Source: Nemertoderma westbladi (Eukaryota > Xenacoelomorpha > Nemertodermatida > Nemertodermatidae). From it: a DNA stretch of 64,000 bases. Position 1 is the stretch's first letter. Each line of letters starts with the position of its first letter. Of the stretch, positions 20,622 through 30,500 are shown piece by piece. Location: the NCBI GenBank assembly GCA_032718475.1, contig JAUCBJ010007752.1, positions 1 through 64,000 on the forward strand, given 5' to 3'. The position numbers were made by a program, and so were the translations under genes. The notes below the pieces were generated by a model. The model ran no database searches. It was not told the origin of the DNA and was given only the letters and a program-made list of their open reading frames with translations.

Positions 20622-20882
20622 TTGCATGTGATGTAATTTGTGATATACAGCAGTACAGTAGAGTCCTGTACTCTACTGTACTGAGTTGTACTGTACTTAC
20701 TTACAACTTTGTACTCATGTACAGTACATGTTGTCTGACTGTAGCTGTAGCATAAACCTATTACAGTATTAAGTGGGTGAATCCAGATGTGCCTGCTGGC
20801 GAAGTGTTGTTCTAAAATAAAATTCCTAGAAAATAATCACACAAAAAGTTCAATTAATTTAATATTTTTTCTAAGGGGAGGT

Positions 20883-20916
<34 letters not shown>
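20883..20916. repeat. 34-nt G homopolymer
   Basis: Uninterrupted G run directly before the LINE fragment at 20931. It is a likely assembly weak point. Confidence 0.95.
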
Positions 20917-20917
<1 letters not shown>

Positions 20918-20930
20918 GGGTCACAATAAT

Positions 20931-21510
20931 CTCACAATATTATATAGTGTCTGGTTGGAGATGTGTGCAGTGTACTCTAAAAATTCAACCCAGCGTAGTA
21001 TTCTTATGTATGTACCATGGAGATTTGGTATCCTCAGTAGTTAGAGCCTAGCATGGACTCCCGTATAGGAAGGAGTACTGGTTCAACTGCTGCTCTAAAT
21101 AATGGACTCCCCTATAGGAGTCTTGGTTCTACTGCTGCTCTAAATAGTCGAAGCTTAAGTTTACACATATCCTATATGACTTCCAAATCCTGGACAGCCC
21201 ATTCAATGCTGTCCATGCCTTCCCCTTACGTATTTGAAGGTTCTGACCTCTGGATCCACGATCCCAGGTTGCAGATGTTATCCACATGCTCAATCACACT
21301 ATCCTTAAAGCTTATTATGCTCATACTTTCAGACAATTCCTGAGGACTGGCAAAAAAAGTTAACAGTCAAAATTTTGGTCTTCTTGGAGTTTCCAAATAG
21401 ACCAACACTAGAAGCAGCCTGGTCTAGTGAACTGAGGAGCCATTGGCCGCCCTCCCCTTAGTGATTCTGAGGGTAGTTCTAATTAATCTGCAAGTGTAGA
21501 TCAGCTATAT
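20931..21510 (-). pseudogene. LINE fragment, same family as copy 2 (third copy)
   Basis: Minus-strand remnant of the RT C-terminal region. Strings equivalent to those at 12700-13190 are readable in order (for example TAGTGTCTGGTTGGAGATGT and CCATGCCTTCCCCTTACGTA) with many substitutions and indels. It includes a duplicated GGACTCCC(G/C)TATAGGA piece near 21056 and 21104. It retains the 12 nt missing from copy 2. Both ends are lost. Confidence 0.85.
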
Positions 21511-21985
21511 TTCTATCAGTATATTGTATTATATACCTTGCATGGAAGTATATAGTTAATGTTTTAACCGATTCGGATTGGAAATATTGTTGTCATCAAT
21601 AATCTGACTGATACCCAACTGGCATCATTGTGGGTGGGTTTTCCTAAGTGAACAACTTCTCCACTGGATCATGACTATATATGCAAAAGCAATACGATTT
21701 CCGATCCTCCAGGGGTGTGTTCCAGAACGTTTTTACTCACTATTATTCCAATGGAAACAGCCCCGGTTTAAGTTATGCTATATCATAACGATAATGAAGT
21801 TTTGTACAGTTAAAATAATTTTAAAAGTTAATTAAATAATATTTCTGGTTGTGTATATTTATATATATAAAAAAAACCATTCCACAATGTAGTACAATTT
21901 GTAAATTTCCAACAGTAAATTTATTACTAAATTATATGGAAGCAATCAGATAAATTATCTTGAACCCTTTTAGGTGACAATTTTT
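21511..21985. other. No gene seen
   Basis: Unassigned AT-rich sequence between the LINE fragment and the transposase fragment. Confidence 0.35.
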
Positions 21986-21989
21986 TTAA

Positions 21990-22505
21990 ATTGCAAATTA
22001 CACAAAATCCTCAATGACACAATTGATTCACACACTTCTCACATTAAAAATCCTCCTCGTAGTCAAAAGCAAGACCCACACAGGATGTGCAAGCCCAGTT
22101 CTCATCACAAATGTCACAAGGGACCCACATCTGCTGGTTGGATACATTGTCACACCTCCAATCCTTTCCACACTTGTAACATATGTTATCATCTTCACCA
22201 CAATCATCCGAGGTGGAAGGATCATCGTCACCACGATCATCTGAGGTTGAAGGACAGTCAGCTGTTGAGTGACCATCACCAATTGAATGACCATCCCCAG
22301 TTGAAAAACCATCTCAGGTTGAATGACCAGTTAACACAACATCCAAGGTTGAAGGAAGAACATTGGCAAACAATGACTTCTTTTTGCCTTTCGATATTTT
22401 CTTTGAACCTTCTTTCGCAACTTCATTGGTCACTTTAAGTCTTTCACTTCATCCAAGGTGACAGATTTACCCGGTTCTATATCTACCTTCTTTCGCTTCC
22501 TTCGT
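21990..22505 (-). pseudogene. pogo/jerky-like transposase C-terminal tail with Cys-rich finger
   Basis: Reading the minus strand from 22505: RRKRKKVDIEPGKSVTLDEV, then a frame change to EVAKEGSKKISKGKKK, a Ser/Asp/His-rich repeat stretch, then CYKCGKDW, VPCDICDENWACTSC and CEKC. The Arg/Lys-rich element followed by CX2C...CX2C...CX2C resembles the C-terminal PHD-like finger of DDE_1 (pogo/Tigger/jerky-like) transposases. It lies opposite in orientation to the DDE relics at 23205, 32172 and 33530, so it comes from a rearranged or separate copy. Stops and frame changes are present. Confidence 0.55.
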
Positions 22506-23195
22506 ATGGCATACATTATGTATTTTTATTCGCTAATTATATTCGTCCCAAATTTCAAGCTATTTATTCACGAATATTCGCGACTCTATTATTAAAGTCG
22601 CGACTTTATTATTATAGTCGCAACTCTATTATTAAAGTCGCGACTTTATTATTATAGTCGCAACTCTATTATTAAAGTCGCGACTTTATTATTAAAGTCG
22701 CGACTTTATTATTAAAGTCGCGACTTTATTATTATAGTCGCAACTCTATTATTAAAGTCGCGACTTTATTATTAAAGTCGCGACTTTATTATTTTAGTCG
22801 CGACTTTATTATTTTAGTCGCAACTCTATTATTAAAGTCGCGACTTTATTATTAAAGTCGCGACTTTATTATTTTAGTCGCGACTTTATTATTAAAGTCG
22901 CGACTTTATTATTTTAGTCGCGACTTTATTATTTTAGTCGCAACTCTATTATTAAAGTCGCGACTTTATTATTAAAGTTGCTACTTTATTATTAAAGTCG
23001 CGACTTTATTATTTTAACTTTATAATTTGTAACCAAGTAACATAAATGACCCCCTTGGAAATAAGCTGCAAAGCTTTAGGGGTAATCCTATATGTTATGT
23101 TGGACAATACCTTTATACCGCTACATTGTTTGGTGTATTTGTTATTGTTTTTACATAATGTATAAATAAATTGTAGTTGTTGTTGTAATTGTTGT
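22506..23195. repeat. Satellite-bearing repeat block, copy A
   Basis: Block order: a 75-bp head (TATGGCATACAT ... TTCACGAATATT), the 20-bp palindromic satellite, then a 170-bp tail starting TTTGTAACCAAGTAACATAA and ending near TAAATAAATTGTAGTTGTTG. The same head-satellite-tail order recurs as copy B (23823-24060 continued at 31799-32165), copy C (32790-33520) and copy D (52601 on). It occurs in reverse orientation at 57363-57870. Confidence 0.85.
22587..23016. repeat. 20-bp palindromic satellite array, locus 1
   Basis: About 21 units of consensus AAAGTCGCGACTTTATTATT. The first 14 bases are a perfect palindrome. Variants include AGTCGCAACTCTATTATTAA and AAAGTTGCTACTTT. Confidence 0.95.
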
Positions 23196-23204
23196 ACTTT
23201 GACA

Positions 23205-23822
23205 ATCTTGAGGAAGTTCTTAGAATTATGAATTATTCTAAAGGTGCCATATCAGTAATGTTTACAGGAACTGGTGATGGACAATTGTTGCCAATGTATG
23301 TTGTGTATAAGAGTATTGGTCTCTGGTCTACATTGTGCGAGCATGGGCCCCCTGGGTGATTTGATACCAGGGCATTTGAGGACTGGTTTAAAGGGAGCGT
23401 AGTGCCATGGGCTAGTAGATTGGAAGGTCAAAAAGTTGTAATAGGGGACAACCTCAGCAGCCATCTAAGACTAGAGGTTCTTTGCCTGTGCAGTGAAAAT
23501 AATATCCTCTTCACATTTATGCTGAAGAACACGACACACAAAACCAAACAATTAGATGTTGCGTTATTTGCTCCTCTTTAGAAGTCTTGGCAATGAATCA
23601 TCACAACTTACAAGTGTAAATATCCCCATGCTACCACTGTTGACAAAGATCTATTCCTAACCTTTCTCTGTCAGCTATTGAGAGCTTGTGGTATAGCTCT
23701 ACTGGAATGCACCAAGGTGTTGTCAAATTGGAAACTGCCATGAAAGCATAGGTGCCATAGGTGCCATAGGTGCAGTATTTGTGTGAAGCAAGAGTGGCAG
23801 ACGCAAATTCCAAACCACGAAG
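23205..23822 (+). pseudogene. pogo/jerky-like DDE_1 transposase relic, copy 1
   Basis: Plus-strand translation with stops gives AISVMFTGTGDGQLLPMYVV, AFEDWFKGSVVPWASRLEG, KVVIGDNLSSHLRLEVL (second Asp of the DDE triad in GDN), TTHKTKQLDVALFAPL, and RACGIALLECTKVLSNW. This order matches the DDE_1 endonuclease domain of pogo/Tigger/jerky-like transposases. Only the second half of the domain is present, with at least three in-frame stops. Two more copies are nearly identical (32172-32788; 33530-34021 continued at 52472-52600). Confidence 0.8.
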
Positions 23823-23895
23823 GTATGGCATACATTTTGTATTTTTATTTGCTAATTATATTCGTCCCAAATTTCATGCTATTTATTCACGAATA

Positions 23896-24060
23896 TTGTC
23901 GCGACTTTATTATTTTAGTCGCGACTTTATTATTAAAGTCGCGACTTCATTATTAAAGTCGCGACTTTATTATTAAAGTCACGACTTTATTATTTTAGTC
24001 GCGACTTTATTATTTTAGTCGCAACTCTATTATTAAAGTCGCGACTTTATTATTAAAGTC
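23896..24060. repeat. 20-bp palindromic satellite array, locus 2 (left part)
   Basis: Eight units. The array is interrupted by the SAP-Ulp1 LINE inserted at 24061 and resumes at 31799. Confidence 0.93.
24045..24060. repeat. 16-bp target duplication, left (SAP-Ulp1 LINE)
   Basis: CTTTATTATTAAAGTC is repeated at 31799-31814. Because the target is a 20-bp satellite, some of this identity may be due to the satellite itself. Confidence 0.6.
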
Positions 24061-24391
24061 ATCATCATTTCATTGTCTTTAATCAAATAAAATTGATATA
24101 AATGTAGTAAAAAGTGCACAGCACAATAAAAACTGACAGTCATTATAGTGTTACGATTCAAAATACACACTTGAATTAAATGTTACAGTACCAACCACAA
24201 CCCATAAAAATGGAATAAGCGCAATAAACAGTTGTTAATATATTACATATTTGAAAGTTGTGTAACCATTTGTAGTGAAGCAATAGTGCAATTTAACAGG
24301 TAGAAATAGGGTGTCTTATTAAAAAAAAAAAAATGATAATAATCCATGACAATATTCCAGTAGGGCTATTAAAAATTAAATTGAAATAAAA

Positions 24392-27300
24392 TTAGACTCG
24401 ATTAAAATATCGTAAAATCCTGTCATGTTTTCCAGAGAAACTGATACCAACAAGGTCATAAGTCATTCTGATAAATTCAATATTTAAGATATCCTTTATG
24501 AGTGGTGTCCCCATTTCCAGCCGAGACATGAGAGATTTAAAATGATAGCTAAAGTTCAATAAAGATTTAGTTGTGGGTAACATGGTACCGCAGACCCGGA
24601 GTGTACTACCAATGCCACTATACTTTACACCATTGTCATTTAAACACAAAGCTACTCTCAAGGCCGATTGAAGTCTTGTGTTAGGACAGTTCTTTATTCT
24701 AAAGAGTAATCCCACAGAGGCCCGAACGGATTCAAGTGACAATGGTCGCACCCCCATAAGGTCATAGATTGCGGAGTTACTAACATAGCTGCCGACATGC
24801 AATAAGTTTCTGAGGACACGCCGATGCAAGGCATCAATGGACTCCCGTTCAGAACTAGAAATCGAGCCCATTACAAGGCGGGTAAAGAACAGTAGCCGAG
24901 GCTCAGCCACAGACCTCCACAATGTAGCTATGGTATCTATGCTATACCACCTTGTTGTCCAACCCTTCCTATAGAATAAACTTGAGAGGAGTAACAGTTC
25001 TTGACGAATATCGCAAACAATATCATTTTCTGACCCAAAGATTTTTACCCCAAGAAAGGTCATGTGTCGACCCCGCATAATATTGCAGCCGTTGATTCTT
25101 ATGCTGCTGTGAATGTCAACACCCATTGGTTTGCCTGTAGGCTCCCGAACGATCCAACATGTTTTGGAATCTTCAATGTCCAAAGAAATATTATTTGCAC
25201 CCACATTAATCCGATCTGTAATAATTTGTAGATCTTTCTCTGAGGAACACATCACGAGGTAATCATCTGCATAATTAATTACACCAAGCCACAGGCCCGC
25301 AATGATACAACCTAATCCCAGTTCTTCCAAATCAGTCATTATTTCCATTGTATAGATATTGAAAAATAAAGGAGATAGAACTGATCCTTGTTTCACACCA
25401 TTATGGACACGAAAACCAGTAACATCAACACTCGGTCCAAATTTACAATAGAAAATAGTCTGTCTGTAGTAGCTTATAATCAATAATAGCAAAGAAGGGT
25501 GAAGAATATCTTCCAATTTCCGGTAAAGTCCCAGATGGCTTACCCTATCAAATGCAGAACTAAGATCCAGTTTGCAAAGGAATACTGGAGATCCCCCCTT
25601 TGAATAATACTCTAGAGTCTCAAAAACAAGTGCAACAACCATGTCCGTTCCTATACGTTTCTTGTAGGCAAACTGTAGGCTATTTATAGGAAATAGTTTG
25701 TAGTTCATCATTATATCTTCCATGATAAGGGCCTCAAAGATTTTTGCAAGCAGGCAAACACTGGATACGGGTCGATATGACTTTGAAAGAAGTCTACTAC
25801 GATGCCCACCTTTATATATACTGCTAATCAACGTATGTCCAAATAATTCTGGCACAGCTCCTAGTCTTAGACAATTATTAAAAAGAAATTCCAGAACATT
25901 AGTGATGAGATCAATATCCAGTGCTTGTAGATGCTCAGCTACTATTGAGGCAAAATCCGCTGCCTTTCCCAGAGTGAGGCACATTATCGCCCTTCTAATA
26001 GCTCCTTTACCAAAGCTATACTTTGCTGATTTGTCACATAAGCCTTTTAGTTTATCAACCAGATTATTGATCTCCCCATCTTCATGATTTGCTTGAAATC
26101 TTTGCTTCATTTCATTCCTAAGATTTTCCTGAATAACCTCAGGGATAACATTGTCTGTTCGTAGTTTAGAGCTAAAGTGCCGCCAGAAATCTGACATATT
26201 GCTAATTGGACGAATCATATTTAGTTTATCAGATAAATGTTTCTTAGCTAGATAATTTCTAAGCCGACGCGTATGCTTTTTTGACTCTTTAAATGCAACA
26301 CTATAGATATCATTCTCATCCTTCCCACGACTGCACCATACCTTGTAAAGTTCTTTTGTTGTTGAGCATCTCTCTCTAAGAATATTACTCCTTACACGAT
26401 GATTTTTAGTATATCGACGTCGACGAAGTAGAGGGATAGAATGTTTGGCAGAATCTATAATTAGGTTCTGGAGTCTTTTGCTAAACATATTCATATCCTC
26501 TATTGTCATATTTTCCTTCATACACTGCTCCATTACTCCATCCAAGCCTGTTGCGAACTCAGCTTGATAAGATAGAATATGCTCCTGTGTTGCCTTTTTC
26601 CAATCAAAACGGAGGAGATTTCTGGTTTTTACCTCTGTGCTCCGATGATCCGTCAATAGTTCTGTGACACATGGAACGCCAACATTAATCATAACTGGGA
26701 CATGGTCAGAGAAGTTATTCACCTCATCCTTATCAAAAACTTGTCCACTTCGAATTAAGTTAACACAAGCTTTAGGTATAATCACATGATCAATACAAGA
26801 TGAACCTCTAGAGCCATAAAAAGTGTCCATCGGTCCACTAAATTTCAAAGTTTTATCAACTGCCATGAGATCAAGATCTGATAGGAAGTCATGTAAAATA
26901 CGCCCTTGACGTGAAGGTTGCTTGTAATTATGGCGCACACCATGCAAGTAACCAAAATCCGCATTTCCATCACACAGAATAATTGGAGTTGCATCAGAGT
27001 TACCAATTAGTAGATCTTTAAGGCGACCTAATGTTTCCAGATACTTCTCAGTTCCTTTGCTGCTGTCTGGGGCATAGACAGATAAAATTGAAAAAACTGT
27101 ACTACTGTCCTTTAATACAGCCTTAATGCCAATAATGTTATCTCCAGATTTTATTTCTGTATAATCCGAGAAGAGTGATTTGCGAAAGATCAATGCAACT
27201 CCCCCAATCCCCCTCCCAACCCGAACATACTCTCCCTTTTCCATGGAATCACTAATTGTATAATAACTCTGGAATTCAGATGTAAGTGATTCCTGAAAGT

Positions 27301-27541
27301 GCGCAAATTCAATCTTATCCATCCAATGCTCCTGTATACCAAGTATGTCACAATGTTTGAGTAACTCATTCACATAATCACTGTTCCCAGTTAGTCCCCG
27401 ACAATTGTATGTAGTACAAGAAAAATTTATGTACATGTTTGTTAGTGTGGAATTATTTAGTAACCTATTATTTGTATCCAAACTTGTCTGCACCCTATAT
27501 GAATCACCAGTGTTAGGAATACTGACGTTGACCATGTCCAT
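24392..27541 (-). CDS. ORF2: endonuclease-reverse transcriptase of SAP-Ulp1 LINE
   Basis: 1049 codons, intact. The N-terminal AP-endonuclease domain has TTYNCRG, GIQEHWM (active-site Glu), SVYAPDS, CDGNADFG (in the place of the usual GDFN), SCIDHVII and FSDHVPV. The RT domain has SKSYRPVSSV, CKLDLSSAFDRV (motif A), GVKQGSVLSPLFFNIY (motif B) and VINYADDYLV (motif C), followed by LGVKIFG. It cuts target DNA and copies the element RNA by target-primed reverse transcription. Motif style is nearer CR1/L2-type LINEs than to the other LINE family in this window; the clade is not certain. Its ATG lies inside the end of ORF1, so translation may use termination-reinitiation. Confidence 0.9.
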   Translation of the reverse strand: MDMVNVSIPNTGDSYRVQTSLDTNNRLLNNSTLTNMYINFSCTTYNCRGLTGNSDYVNELLKHCDILGIQEHWMDKIEFAHFQESLTSEFQSYYTISDSMEKGEYVRVGRGIGGVALIFRKSLFSDYTEIKSGDNIIGIKAVLKDSSTVFSILSVYAPDSSKGTEKYLETLGRLKDLLIGNSDATPIILCDGNADFGYLHGVRHNYKQPSRQGRILHDFLSDLDLMAVDKTLKFSGPMDTFYGSRGSSCIDHVIIPKACVNLIRSGQVFDKDEVNNFSDHVPVMINVGVPCVTELLTDHRSTEVKTRNLLRFDWKKATQEHILSYQAEFATGLDGVMEQCMKENMTIEDMNMFSKRLQNLIIDSAKHSIPLLRRRRYTKNHRVRSNILRERCSTTKELYKVWCSRGKDENDIYSVAFKESKKHTRRLRNYLAKKHLSDKLNMIRPISNMSDFWRHFSSKLRTDNVIPEVIQENLRNEMKQRFQANHEDGEINNLVDKLKGLCDKSAKYSFGKGAIRRAIMCLTLGKAADFASIVAEHLQALDIDLITNVLEFLFNNCLRLGAVPELFGHTLISSIYKGGHRSRLLSKSYRPVSSVCLLAKIFEALIMEDIMMNYKLFPINSLQFAYKKRIGTDMVVALVFETLEYYSKGGSPVFLCKLDLSSAFDRVSHLGLYRKLEDILHPSLLLLIISYYRQTIFYCKFGPSVDVTGFRVHNGVKQGSVLSPLFFNIYTMEIMTDLEELGLGCIIAGLWLGVINYADDYLVMCSSEKDLQIITDRINVGANNISLDIEDSKTCWIVREPTGKPMGVDIHSSIRINGCNIMRGRHMTFLGVKIFGSENDIVCDIRQELLLLSSLFYRKGWTTRWYSIDTIATLWRSVAEPRLLFFTRLVMGSISSSERESIDALHRRVLRNLLHVGSYVSNSAIYDLMGVRPLSLESVRASVGLLFRIKNCPNTRLQSALRVALCLNDNGVKYSGIGSTLRVCGTMLPTTKSLLNFSYHFKSLMSRLEMGTPLIKDILNIEFIRMTYDLVGISFSGKHDRILRYFNRV

Positions 27542-30500
27542 AACGCCCCTGACTCATTAGATCGTCATAAGTGTGGTATGGTTTCCACCCACTCATTACA
27601 GTACCATGTGGCCAATTAGAGTGATTTAATATTTGTTTTTTATATTGACTTCTGACGACTATGATCATGTTCTTCACTTCTTGGAATTTCCGAGTTGAAA
27701 AACACTCCACTGGAATTCCAACGTTATTAATATAATCTAATATATCAATTTCATCAACATGTTGATTAATTCCTATGAGTTCTACAGAGCCCAAGCTGGA
27801 GCCATTGCAACCAATGGCATCCCTAAATGTATTGCCTCGGCTGGTAGGATGATTACTATTGTTGCATTTCATATAAGAGTTAGACTGTCCATACTTCTTA
27901 GGCCTATTGAAAATATTCTTTGCACCATTGTACACGGTTGTAGAGTCTAACCTAAAATCATTGCTCTTCATATTACATGGTCTGCCATGTTGGACCTTTA
28001 GATTATGACACATCATTCCAGATTCAGAATCCTTTACAGAGAGTTTACCCATCTGAACATAACTATCCTTACTACCTAACATTTGTTGGTATTTGTCTTC
28101 CAGATTGGCAGCTAGTGATGCCTCTGCATAGTCCGCTGGTATACACTGCCAGTATGGGACACTTAGATTGGCCACTAAAGATTCCTCAGCAAAATCTGCA
28201 GGCATATGTTGATATTGATCATTTTGACTGGCAACAGATCCCTTAACATAGTCAGGCATTCTTTGTTTATATGAGTTACATTGATTGGCAACTAGTGATG
28301 CCTCTGCATAGTCTGATGGTGGACTTACTTCAATGTTACTGTGAGACTGAGACAAACAATCAAAACGATTACTTAGTGGCAAATCCGTCTTATATCTGAT
28401 TTGGCCTACCTTTCCATTTACCTGCCTATATCCAATCCCAATCAATTTTTGTCCATCTTCCGTGAGTTTTTCAGCTCGAAGATTGTAATCCTTATTAATT
28501 GCAGGATGATGAGACTGATGTAAGTGAGAATTACTGCCAATACCATCAATTGCAGCTTGTATCAAAAGTCGCTGATGACGCTCATGGGCAATGTCCTCAT
28601 GTAGTGTTTGATTTTCATGATTTAATTTATCACAATAGTTCTCTAGGCAACATATCTTTGATTGCATTTGACTAATACTTAATATTAAGTCTTGGTGCAT
28701 CTTTACAATCTCATCACTAGATGTGGCTGGAATATTCTGAAGGACTGACTCATCCGACCTCAAACGTTTTCTACAGGCTTCAGTTAATTTTCCTTGGGCT
28801 ACGGCACGCATCAGTTCGTAGATATCATTTGTGATCTCACTCAATGCACTTCGTTGTCTGAGTTGGAGAGTTGCTGATTGTATTGATGACATTTGTCCCT
28901 GTAGTTGCTTAAATAAATGCAAACGAAGTTCATACCGTTGTGTGGATTTAAGATCAGTTATAAGCCCATTTATCTCCTTTCTGGGACGTTGAATGAATTT
29001 GTGAATCTCTTCAAAGTTCATGGACTCATGAAAAGATTTGTATGCAACAGTTTGAGGTGGTGGGCATGGTGCAAAATCTATAGCATCAACATTGAGACTA
29101 GATGCATTTAAGCTATTCATTTCTAATTTATTGAAAGTTAAAGCATTTAAAATCCAATCCCGTAGCAGCTTACTATGCATCATTTTTGGAACAAAAAGGT
29201 CTGGTGTATCGAACGCAAAAGTATAGGCATATGCACAAACATACAGGCCACAATCATAGCTATTTTTCTGCATTGGCAGAAACGGCCTTGATTTGATAGT
29301 GGTCCACCTGTCGATATATTTACTTTTCCGTGACTTATCCTTAGGTGTATTATTGTCTATAAAATTAAGAACATAGCATATCTCCTTAGTTATCTTACTG
29401 GGGTTTGTGTGCCCTAAAGAACACAAACGGGAGACTTCCTTATCCTTCAAGTTTGCTATATGAATTACCCAGTGATTGTTGGAACATTCTGGAATAAGGA
29501 GTATCTCGCAGGCCGGATTAAGATACTGCTCAGCAATAAATTTGACAGCACCATCAATCTTGTAAGGGGCTGATAACTTTACTGCAAAGCCTGTATTAAC
29601 CACCCCCACCCTGCTGGCAGAGGTACTACCAATTAAGTCCAAAAAGTGGTCAACCACACAGGTTTCAATGCAATGCTCTGCTTTTAAAGATTCAAAGTTT
29701 GTATAATCCTTAGGCCAGCGTGTGCTAAACATAGCTTTTTCAGTGGAAAGATATTCGATTGCAGTGCTCTTTGGTGATTTTTGGTCAACTAAAATTGAGT
29801 CAACTTTTATAGGAGATAAAATTTCAACTTCTGCTTGAGAAAGATCTGTAGATTTCATCCTACAGTCCAATACTTGTACATCGGATTGAATGTCTGTATA
29901 TACATTGGCTAATATCCCTGGAGAAACCACTTTTGGTGGTAGATAAATTAAGTCAGTAGACTGTTCCAGCCATGTGTCCATATAGGATTGTTTTAGAGGC
30001 CGGGGAGTTATGGGCTGTTCTAAAGGTAAAACAACAGTTGGGGAGAAATTAATTCCCACCTCAGACTTAAGATAGGTAGGGGATATGTAACTAAAATCTT
30101 TAGATTTGTCCGGGTACTTGCCCCTCACTACAAACTTATTATCTACCAGATCTTCAACCAAAACAGAACCTACACTAGAGGCTGGTGGAAATCTGGAGTA
30201 GGAGGTTGTGCTAAATTCTCCCACTGGATTTGTTTGGAACACAGGGCTAAAGATTGGACCCTTTGGGACCTCAGGAGAGGGTATAGCAACCTCTCGGACC
30301 TTGGTAAGGTTAGGATCCTGATATATAGTGACCCCAGGATAGCAGTTTGTAACCATTGGGATTATAGATGCAGAGATCGAGTCTGTTAGGAGCTCGGGGG
30401 TAGAGTCCAGATACATTGAGCCGTTTGGAGCAGAGTTTGGATCCGTTGGGACCGTGATAGTGGAGTCCAGTACCTTCCAGACCTCAGTGGGTGGGTTCGA

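Noticed and set aside
22587-23016. Regular 20-bp repeats considered as a CRISPR array
   Set aside because: There are no unique spacers; the palindrome plus ATTATT is itself the tandem unit, and the context is eukaryotic.
23252-23464. 70-codon minus-strand frame present in three copies
   Set aside because: The plus strand gives the recognisable DDE_1 transposase relic; the repetition reflects duplication of that relic.
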